64,000 nt of DNA from JAVBSX01 sp031549565 (GTDB lineage Bacteria; Planctomycetota; Planctomycetia; Pirellulales; Thermoguttaceae). The stretch is taken from contig JAVBPO010000041.1 of the NCBI GenBank assembly GCA_031549565.1, forward strand, positions 62,001-126,000, in the 5' to 3' direction. This document shows, piece after piece, positions 30,701 through 36,483 of this stretch; position 1 is the first letter of the stretch; every line of letters starts with the position of its first letter. A program made the position numbers and the translations under genes. Below the pieces are notes generated by a model. It ran no database searches. It had not been told where the DNA came from and was given only the letters and a program-made list of their open reading frames with translations.

Positions 30701-33366
30701 ACAAGCTCGAACCGGCGCTGGTCCCCACGGATCAAGTGGATTCACTGAAATTATGCCTGCAACCGAATCTGGTGAAGGACGATTATGACGCCGTTCTCCG
30801 TTTTGCGCAAAAACCGACGGAAGTCCGATGCGACACCATCACCAACGCGTGCATCGGTTCGCAATCGCTCCTGGAGACGATCATGCTCGATTACCGGATC
30901 ACCGGGGCGGGCGTGCGTCGAATCGAGTTCGTGCTTCCCCGGGAGTTAAAGGACGCGAAAATCAGCGTTCCGACGATGCAATTCAAGAAGGTCGTCCCGG
31001 TTGACACCACCGCCGATTCGCCCGTCGCGGTCCGGATCGAACTCCAGGAGGATCTTGTCGGGGAGTTGAAAGTTCTCGTCGAAAACGAACGCCCGCTTGT
31101 CCCGGACGTGTCCTATGCGGTCGCGGTTCCCCGGGTCAAGTCGGCGACGATCGACCGGCAGTTCGTCGTTTTTGAAAATCTTCTCGGCGCGGACGAACTG
31201 ACGGTCGACGTCGGAAAAGACTCCGCTTTTCAAACGCTTCGACGGGAAGGGGCCGAGTGGAACTACTTGTCGTCCATTCTCGGCAACGGAGCGATTTTCG
31301 CTTACGTCGCCCATGGGTCGGATTACGGTGACACCAAAAAAACGGCCGATATTTCGATGAAGATGCAACGTCGTGAAACGGTTGCAATGTCCCAGGCGAG
31401 TATCGGGCTGGCGGAAACCCGGCTGTTTATCGGAACGCAAGGCGATTACGTCGCGGAACAGGTTTACCGGATCGATAATAAGACGCAACAGTTTCTCGAC
31501 CTGGTTCTTCCGGAGGATTCGCAACTTTGGATCGTGAGAAACCATTCCATGATCGCGTGGGAAAGCCAATCGATCTCCCGGCTTTCCGATGGAGAAATGT
31601 CGCAGAACATTCCCGTCAAGCCGACCGTACCGGATGCGTCCGAGATTCAATCGTACAAAAAAACGTCGAAAATCAAAGGGGTCGTCAGGGCCGACGATTC
31701 GCAATTCGTACGGATTCCTCTGATGAAAACGGAAATCGGCGATCTGGATCGGGTTCTCCGGCTGGTTTACGCCGGCAAAATCGCTCCGTTTCGGGCGGTT
31801 TCGCGGACCGATTTTCCGTTCCTGAAAGTCCTCAACGTGCCGGTCGAATCGTCGGTCGTTCGCTTGACTTTGCCCCAAGAATATCAGTACCAATTCGACG
31901 GGACACTCCAACAATCGCCGACGGACTCGACCGTACAAGCTCAGGAAGACGCCTATCATCAAAAGATGCTCGGAAAACTTCAAGCGGCGGCGCAGTCGTC
32001 CAATCGTTATGAAAACGTCCGGGCCAACTCGAATTTGGGCGTACTCAACCAGATGCAACGGCAACTTGGTTCGACATATCGCGGCCTTTTGTCGGCAGGA
32101 TCACGCGTTGCCGTTCCTCCCCCGGTTACTCAGGTTCCTCAGATGCAGCCGCAACAGGTGGCTATTCCCCAAATGACCGACGACAATAACAATAACGACG
32201 GCAACAGTAATAGCGGTTTGCTCCGGGAAAATTTTTCACAGCAAATCAATCCAAAATCGAAAAACGTTTTTTCGAAAAGCGACATGCTTTCTCAGGATGC
32301 TGCCCGTGGAAAAAATGCCGCCGTCGGAAAATCCGCGACAAGTTCCTCCGGGCTGGGAGTCCAAAACGATTGGATCGCGAGAAATTCGCTCGCTAATCCG
32401 GGGAGTGTGCTCGGGACCAACAATGATGTGAAAGACCAGAAACAGGAGCCACTGTACGAAATGCCGCAATATTCCGGGTATGCCGGTGGTGCCGAAACCC
32501 AAACGAGAGGGCCGGGCAGCAACAGGTCGCAAAGCGTGAACCGTCAAGGGCAAATCGTTCTCGGCGACGAAAACCTTGAAAGAGAGAGATCGACCGCCTT
32601 GCAGGGGGAAGAAGGCTCCTCCCGAATGGATGCGGAATTTGCCAAAAAGGTACGCACTCAGCAGGTGCCGAACGTTGCGAAATTGGAAGTCTCAACGGTG
32701 ACGCCCGAGGACGCGGCACGTGTAGGGATCGCCCCGCAGCGTGGCTTCGCCGCCGACGGTTTCGTAGCCCCGATGCCTTCGCGACGACCGACTCCTGCTC
32801 CAGGCGAAAGCCAAAGTGGCGGCATGGGAGCGGGTATGGGAATGGGTGGCGGTATGGGAATGGGCGGCGGCATGGGAATGGGCGGCGGCATGGGCGGTAG
32901 TTATGGCGGCACCTACAGAGACCAGGAGCGTCCCAAAGCCGAAGCGGATCAAAGTGTTGCGTCAGACAAACGGATATACGCCGCGTCCTCTGCCGCGGAT
33001 GCCAAGGAAAGGGCAATGGAATCGTTGAATCGATCCATCGGTGACACGGAGGGAGGATATACCTACACTCCGGCGACGCCGTCTCCCTCGCCGGCGCCGT
33101 CTCCGGAATCCGCCGGTGCGCTTGCCCGACGGTTCACGAGCCTGGATATTTCCGTACCGACCCTGTTGGGAAGCAGCGGGACGACCTACCTGTTCACCAG
33201 TCCGCAAGGGGAAATGGAGTTGTCCGCCCAATGCTTGCCGAGCGATTGGATCGAACGGGGAACGTTGCTCGCGTACGGGCTGGGCGTCTGGATTCTCTTG
33301 TGGATTCTTTACCGTTGCTGTCTTTTCCTCGGAAATCGTTTTCGCAAGGTCAAGACGGCAGGTTGA
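24706..33366 (+). CDS. Giant two-module secreted membrane protein
   Basis: This 2,886-residue protein has an N-terminal signal peptide (MFLLTVIPFSVVRSQ). Its start at 24706 follows AAGGAGGG and the previous stop TGA by one base. It carries two copies of the architecture of the preceding gene. Module 1 (about residues 28-1182) ends in several transmembrane helices. Module 2 (about 1212-2876) opens with a second signal-like segment ending VAQETSRGD and ends with one helix. Shared motifs are SYGFSLAIRKETPRI at about 26539 and DYSLAISAG at about 30226. A Pro/Glu linker (about 1332-1418) and a Gly/Met-rich run (about 2705-2734) are low-complexity. Function is unknown. Confidence 0.85.
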   Translation: MKIDRNELLKISAMFLLTVIPFSVVRSQEPTPKVAREIFVPEAEIAKLLDGCTDRILLDREEFETLRDQAMKIEAEKKRKLEIGQRQEPAPVPWMILATDYDVKVVGERAWIRGTVQWEIFSDELLAIPLDLGNMTLRNARWDQTPARIGSDHLLDPNESEEPGPLKLFVEGRGKHTLSVEGVIPLTVDATKLNLELRLPPGPVSELKLEIPGDVDLISGATSISREIQGTGEDSKTRYQLLHDSENLHLTTTLNSHKARAVRTVLARSVQFDEITEEYARIHATVSLDILFQPLESFRFKVPAGFEITDVHCDRMNRWKMIDGQMEVEFREPVSGRTTIYLSAAKSQNDSTDWTFSYFEPVDVDANTAVFGLLVDVGLEVSKLQGGDSLPIDASTLRDAIPPGVFETVPGAPAVRVAAAWYAPQGRGEIVATFIKKPKMFDVQTNLVLELLAKEPILHGVFLVTPTTEKIFHVLLESPVGWRPIRITDANDVPLVFDPVEQAAGDERTGVKCYKIRFSRGLARGTTARILFDAKGDTSDWFGNWTEKTVAFPDFRLLGADRDSGTIAVNTEDDWSVVPVNLRRLTTLDEREKKTVLEGILSRIALRYPDASYGFSLAIRKETPRITVKSRSFYRVTPSQWTARFELDYGIEEARAPSIAFLLPAEITETPKIEIANTPPGFSGIKETAGESIEIDGRKMKRWTVWFDKPIRGTVPVVVEVRKNIPGGITEKNTTLELPQIVAEQVAWQSKLFAVEGHDELNVSLAPGRPIRPVDVGELTSVDTTFRARLLGAFRGPDNDTAIAVTARRNPDYVLPAAILQNVSVVSLLSDDGKRLDHYTYELESKPLRIKVELLDNEELWGALVDENVVKPQRAGNAILLDIPGRSYYSPNRLKLIVGVRPADDAAASVCPVGAVRDAEVRIPALFFEENSDWRRIPVVKYDYKIEPPSGYKIVRVDGVRVSQEVPRPVILDITGGSATVLSCLTPNRDPYFSEAPAMKSMVADAPFDDTEKLMWDQGHSFGLQPAKPASESRDLAGRSGMTPSLVPTPHQVPQSMTPVFKGRKLESIQPVTIRVGTVYTEPSLLGIGTETPTPIPVRMVKQSVIDTMAYAACAVVLFLGLCFLRASVKGKAFLIFSLAFLGTIGVLIPGWELYAGVFNTITLTALVGLLALYLGVRFLRFISRSVLRIYGACREILEFFLGSSSAKENSKTTTLFFFVATLLASPILVAQETSRGDDAKDDSPISVPSDAILIPYDPYLITDDIPDPADLQSPLQRVLVPLKLFQAYKTLLDQEAKTSQDDTISNVTETMPYSFAGARFTARLGGITADPVAPLNESQQPAKEAPEMVEPASEEEIVTPAIPENRAPASDSGATTPEPPVPDAVIPENSADVGLLEISVSDAAVAVVSAKIEPSLQETPNVKDTPMQMTPVYQYSENESALLPCLGSTLHHLLESWGSGLCFPRILPAFQMNFQIVLLYQVVQEQIAQIPVFAAVQSLDQRDSIVVDGELAIEVYTEDPIMIPLEIEGAVVDSATLDGEAARLALGSIVPAANSIEQRESQSYLLRVQGKGKHELRLSMRFPVGKQGGFRTVQGRLPNIPATAVSWIAERPGTEIRSAGMFDQRKFESKTANETIETVLGGDGRFQWQWREKIEESEIDLGLLASSEIVYDIQEDGLQLAWDLSLSLRKGRYESFRLRVPKGYLVCSVDGANVRGWNSVGDDAAEDGVAIIDVELLKPTDADERISLVFRKNVVLDGDKPLETDLPQVGVPGAAMHQGRILIRKGPLLDVKITPQSGVAQTDLPDNTPFEPGADNRSVSSFESPFGTRPFVAYRFSSEDYSLAISAGMTPPEWTVETKNILRISDFGTLLESRIRVRTQKRAIYQFHVRLPGNFKMEKVEMPIPFEWSEEKQGNDRVLTILLADGLLGESQLSLAGELERPTTGDNLVSLLEMKEMPLPKIQVENLRSTGLAYYVLLDPAFGVTCDNRNNIISFPLDKLEPALVPTDQVDSLKLCLQPNLVKDDYDAVLRFAQKPTEVRCDTITNACIGSQSLLETIMLDYRITGAGVRRIEFVLPRELKDAKISVPTMQFKKVVPVDTTADSPVAVRIELQEDLVGELKVLVENERPLVPDVSYAVAVPRVKSATIDRQFVVFENLLGADELTVDVGKDSAFQTLRREGAEWNYLSSILGNGAIFAYVAHGSDYGDTKKTADISMKMQRRETVAMSQASIGLAETRLFIGTQGDYVAEQVYRIDNKTQQFLDLVLPEDSQLWIVRNHSMIAWESQSISRLSDGEMSQNIPVKPTVPDASEIQSYKKTSKIKGVVRADDSQFVRIPLMKTEIGDLDRVLRLVYAGKIAPFRAVSRTDFPFLKVLNVPVESSVVRLTLPQEYQYQFDGTLQQSPTDSTVQAQEDAYHQKMLGKLQAAAQSSNRYENVRANSNLGVLNQMQRQLGSTYRGLLSAGSRVAVPPPVTQVPQMQPQQVAIPQMTDDNNNNDGNSNSGLLRENFSQQINPKSKNVFSKSDMLSQDAARGKNAAVGKSATSSSGLGVQNDWIARNSLANPGSVLGTNNDVKDQKQEPLYEMPQYSGYAGGAETQTRGPGSNRSQSVNRQGQIVLGDENLERERSTALQGEEGSSRMDAEFAKKVRTQQVPNVAKLEVSTVTPEDAARVGIAPQRGFAADGFVAPMPSRRPTPAPGESQSGGMGAGMGMGGGMGMGGGMGMGGGMGGSYGGTYRDQERPKAEADQSVASDKRIYAASSAADAKERAMESLNRSIGDTEGGYTYTPATPSPSPAPSPESAGALARRFTSLDISVPTLLGSSGTTYLFTSPQGEMELSAQCLPSDWIERGTLLAYGLGVWILLWILYRCCLFLGNRFRKVKTAG

Positions 33367-33407
33367 ACCGGTGAGGAACGAATTCGCTGACAAGGGGATT
33401 TGACACT

Positions 33408-33566
33408 CAATGCCGTTAAGTTTTTCGAAACCTGGGACCGCAGGCTTCCAGCCTGCATCTGGGTCGGTAGGCTTCCAGCCTGCCGTGGGGTCACTACGGG
33501 CTGGAAGCCCATAGACCCAGGTGCAGGCGAGATGCCTGCGGTCCCAGGAAATACTTAACGGCGTTG
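33408..33566. mobile_element. MITE-like palindromic element with 9-bp target duplication
   Basis: The element is 159 bp with terminal inverted repeats (CAATGCCGTTAAGT at the left; its complement with one mismatch at 33553-33566). Inner arms containing CCTGGGACCGCAGGC extend the palindrome, with further small hairpins near GGCTTCCAGCC. It is flanked by exact direct repeats TTTGACACT at 33399-33407 and 33567-33575. That is the signature of transposition by a 9-bp-duplicating transposase. No coding capacity is present, so it must be mobilised in trans. Confidence 0.75.
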
Positions 33567-33601
33567 TTTGACACTGTATGGAATCCCACCGGCAAAACGG
33601 T

Positions 33602-33607
33602 TATAAT
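33602..33607 (+). promoter_or_regulatory. Possible -10 box before the reductase gene
   Basis: TATAAT stands about 60 nt upstream of the ATG at 33667. A TTGACA occurs at 33569-33574 but is about 27 nt away, too far for a normal pair, and belongs to the target duplication. The call rests on the -10 alone. Confidence 0.3.
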
Positions 33608-33666
33608 CTCCCTGTCAATGTTCCTCGCACTTCTTTCCGAACTCATTTTAACCTCACGAAATACCA

Positions 33667-34584
33667 ATGAATATGAAAAGACGTCAATTTTTGGGAACGG
33701 CCGCTTTGGGAACCGGCGTTTTGCTCACCGGGCAGATCCCCGCCGACGCCGCGGAGCCGAAAAAAATCAAACCGGCCAAGCCGAAATCGACCGATCCGGT
33801 TGCGCTGGTTCCGTTGACGCCGACCGTCTGGTCTTCCCGAATCGGCTTCGGCTGTGGAATGAGAGGATATAATCGTTCCAGTAACCTGACCCGAATGGAC
33901 CGGACCAAAGCGATCGACCTGCTCCAGTTTGCGTACGATCGCGGGATCCGCATGTTCGATATGGCCGATCTTTACGGAGCGCACCCGGTCGTCGCCGAAG
34001 CGATGAAAGGCAAGCCGCGCGATTCCTACGTTCTTTCCTCGAAAATCTGGGAACACAAAGGAGGGCTGAACGAAGAGGATCGCCCGGGTGCGGACGTCGT
34101 CGTCAAACGGTTTCTCCAGGAATGCAAAACCGATTATCTCGACATCGTTCAGATTCATTGCATGATGAACGACCAGTGGACAAGCGAACACTCCGGGCAG
34201 ATGGAAATCCTGGAAAAGCTCAAGCAACAGGGGCTCATCCGGGCGCATGGTGTCAGTTGTCATGCGAATTCCGCCTTGAAGCTCGCCGCCGAAACACCGT
34301 GGACCGACGTCGTTCATGTTCGGATCAATCCGGAAGGGGTGAACATGGAAGGATCCGTCGACGAGGTCGTCGATCTGACCCGCAAGGTCCACGAAGCCGG
34401 AATCGGAACGATCGCGATGAAAGTGATCGGGGAAGGGAAATTCGCCGACAATCCGGAGCTTCGCAAAAAATCGGCGAAATTCGTAACGAACCTCGACTGC
34501 ATCGACATGATGATCGTCGGCTTCGACGAGCGGGAACACATCACGGAAATCCTGGCAAACGTCGAAGCGGCTTTGAAGGGGTAG
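33667..34584 (+). CDS. Tat-exported aldo/keto reductase family protein
   Basis: This 305-residue protein opens with a twin-arginine signal (RRQFLGTAALGTG), so export in folded form is expected. The aldo/keto reductase barrel is recognisable. The catalytic tetrad is visible as Asp98, Tyr103 (ADLYGAH), Lys126 (SSKIW) and His164 (VQIHCM). A late segment, VGFDEREHITEILANVEA, matches the family end. These enzymes normally reduce carbonyls with NADPH. Exported planctomycetal members are common but their substrates are unknown. ATG at 33673 is an alternative start, and no SD is evident. A GH5 gene follows 119 bp downstream. Confidence 0.9.
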   Translation: MNMKRRQFLGTAALGTGVLLTGQIPADAAEPKKIKPAKPKSTDPVALVPLTPTVWSSRIGFGCGMRGYNRSSNLTRMDRTKAIDLLQFAYDRGIRMFDMADLYGAHPVVAEAMKGKPRDSYVLSSKIWEHKGGLNEEDRPGADVVVKRFLQECKTDYLDIVQIHCMMNDQWTSEHSGQMEILEKLKQQGLIRAHGVSCHANSALKLAAETPWTDVVHVRINPEGVNMEGSVDEVVDLTRKVHEAGIGTIAMKVIGEGKFADNPELRKKSAKFVTNLDCIDMMIVGFDEREHITEILANVEAALKG

Positions 34585-34590
34585 TTTTGT

Positions 34591-34666
34591 CTCTCACGGA
34601 GGCACGGGGGCACGGAGGAAAAAAACATAATTTCGCTCTCTCCGTGTCTCTGTGCCTCCGTGAGAG
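34591..34666. repeat. Hairpin of 8-nt periodic repeats between reductase and GH5 genes
   Basis: The left arm CTCTCACGGAGGCAC (34591-34605) pairs perfectly with GTGCCTCCGTGAGAG (34652-34666). Within each arm an 8-nt unit is repeated (ACGGAGGC, ACGGGGGC, ACGGAGGA; and CTCCGTGT, CTCTGTGC, CTCCGTGA). It could terminate or separate the two messages. The periodicity distinguishes it from an ordinary terminator. Confidence 0.75.
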
Positions 34667-34703
34667 GAAAAATATTTGACGTTACTCTTACTTTCCATTT
34701 CCC

Positions 34704-36233
34704 ATGAAAACGACACGCCGTAATCTGCTCAAAGCGGGAATCGCCGCCGGTTTGACGGTTCCTTTTCTGTCCGATTTTTCGCTTGGCAAGACGCTTCTCA
34801 AGCCGAACTGGCGAAAACTTCCGAAGTGGAAAGGCTTCAATCTTCTCGAAAAATTCATGGTACCGTGGAGCAACGGACCGTTTCGCGAGGACGACTTCCG
34901 AATGATTTCCGAACTCGGATTCGATTTCGTCCGGCTGCCGATGGATTACCGTACCTGGATCGTCGACAAGGATCGGCGGAAATTCGACGAGAAAACGCTG
35001 AAGGAAATCGACGATGCCGTCCATTACGGCGAAAAGTACGGAATTCACGTCAACATGAACTTCCATCGCGCGCCCGGCTTCACGGTCGCCAATCCGCCGG
35101 AGTCGCCGAGCCTCTGGTCCGACGCCGAAACGCAGGACGTTTGCGCCCTTCACTGGGCGACGTTCGCGAAGCGTTACAAAAAATTCTCCAGCGACCTGGT
35201 CAGCTTTAACCTGTTCAACGAACCGACGACGGTCGAACCGGATCAATACCTTGCCGTACATCGGAAAATCCTCGACGCGATCCGGGCCGAGGATTCCGAC
35301 CGATTGATTATTTGCGATGGAACCGAATACGGTACGAAACCGTTTTTGCCGCTGGTCGATCTGAAAGTCGCACAAGCGTCCCGGGGTTACGCGCCGTCGG
35401 AAATATCGCACTATAAGGCCGACTGGGTCAACAGCGGGAACTTTCCGACTCCGAGTTGGCCGATGGTGTCGATCAACGGTCTGCTCCCCTCCGCCTCGAA
35501 GGCGGAACTGCCCGAAGCGTCGCGGAAACCGCTGACGATCGAAGGCCCGTTTCCGAATTCCACGAAATTACGTCTGCACGTCGGGACGGTTTCTTCCCGA
35601 AGCAAACTGGTCGTCCACGCGGACGGGAAGACGATTTATGAACATCTTTTCGAGCCCGGTCCCGGCGAAGGGGAATGGAAAAAGTCCGTCTTTCAACCGC
35701 AGTGGAACAATTATCAGAACATCTACGATCGCGACTACGAAACGACGATTCCCGCCGGAACGAAAAACGTCGCCGTTTTCACCGCCGAAGGGGATTGGAT
35801 CGGCTTGACCGCGCTCGGTTTGACGAGCGAAAAAACCGGCAAGGAACTTGCCGTGGAAGCGATCACCGGCTGGAACCAAAACTCGTCGCAACTGAAATAC
35901 GAGGAATCGTCGACCGGCGCGAAATTGACCGGCGGAACGGTTCGGGATCGCGACTGGCTCAAACGGACGATGATCGAACCTTGGAAGGAATTGGAAAAAG
36001 CCGGATCCGGCGTCATGATCGGCGAATTCGGTTCCTTCAACAAGACGCCGCACGACGTCGCGATCCGTTGGCTCGGCGATTCGATCGCGAATTGGAACGA
36101 GGCGGGCTGGGGTTATGCGATGTGGAACTTCCGCGGTTCGTTCGGAATCCTCGACAGCGAACGAGCCGATGTCGAATACGAAGATTTCCACGGCCATAAA
36201 CTCGACCGGAAAATGCTGGAATTGTTGCGGTAA
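34704..36233 (+). CDS. Tat-exported glycoside hydrolase family 5 protein with inserted domain
   Basis: This 509-residue protein has a twin-arginine signal (TTRRNLLKAGIAAG). The GH5 barrel is marked by GFNLLEKF, FVRLPMDYR, the acid/base Glu173 in LFNEP and the nucleophile Glu441 in MIGEFGSF. The two catalytic residues are 268 apart, far more than usual. The stretch from about residue 255 to 405, with LRLHVGTVSSRSKLVVHADG and a beta-rich pattern, looks like a carbohydrate-binding-type sandwich inserted into the barrel (inference). GH5 enzymes cleave beta-linked glucans or mannans. The substrate here is unknown. The spacing from the upstream reductase suggests co-expression. Confidence 0.9.
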   Translation: MKTTRRNLLKAGIAAGLTVPFLSDFSLGKTLLKPNWRKLPKWKGFNLLEKFMVPWSNGPFREDDFRMISELGFDFVRLPMDYRTWIVDKDRRKFDEKTLKEIDDAVHYGEKYGIHVNMNFHRAPGFTVANPPESPSLWSDAETQDVCALHWATFAKRYKKFSSDLVSFNLFNEPTTVEPDQYLAVHRKILDAIRAEDSDRLIICDGTEYGTKPFLPLVDLKVAQASRGYAPSEISHYKADWVNSGNFPTPSWPMVSINGLLPSASKAELPEASRKPLTIEGPFPNSTKLRLHVGTVSSRSKLVVHADGKTIYEHLFEPGPGEGEWKKSVFQPQWNNYQNIYDRDYETTIPAGTKNVAVFTAEGDWIGLTALGLTSEKTGKELAVEAITGWNQNSSQLKYEESSTGAKLTGGTVRDRDWLKRTMIEPWKELEKAGSGVMIGEFGSFNKTPHDVAIRWLGDSIANWNEAGWGYAMWNFRGSFGILDSERADVEYEDFHGHKLDRKMLELLR

Positions 36234-36332
36234 GGAATCGTCCATTATCGGGATGTCGTTCCAAACCGAATGTGCCAAGAGTATCGCATACTCGTATTAC
36301 CGAAATGTTAAATCAAGTAATATGCGCAATAT

Positions 36333-36368
36333 ACAACACCGATTTCACCTTAATTGGTGTTGTTTTTT
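36333..36368 (+). terminator. Rho-independent terminator after the GH5 gene
   Basis: ACAACACC (36333-36340) pairs with GGTGTTGT (36356-36363), followed by six Ts. It lies 100 nt after the GH5 stop and before the transporter gene. Confidence 0.8.
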
Positions 36369-36483
36369 AGCGAAAACCGGCAATTTCCTCTGGACGTACC
36401 GTAAAAAACCATTATGCTGAAACTGGAGCGGCTTGTAATTTGGCCGCGTCGCTTGACTCTCCCTGTCTCTCTTTCAGCATCTT

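Noticed and set aside
32816..32910. Gly/Met codon repeats considered as a separate DNA repeat element
   Set aside because: They are in frame and translate to a Gly/Met-rich stretch within a continuous protein, so ordinary coding low complexity explains them.
33569..33607. TTGACA and TATAAT as one promoter
   Set aside because: The spacing of about 27 nt is far beyond the normal 16-18.
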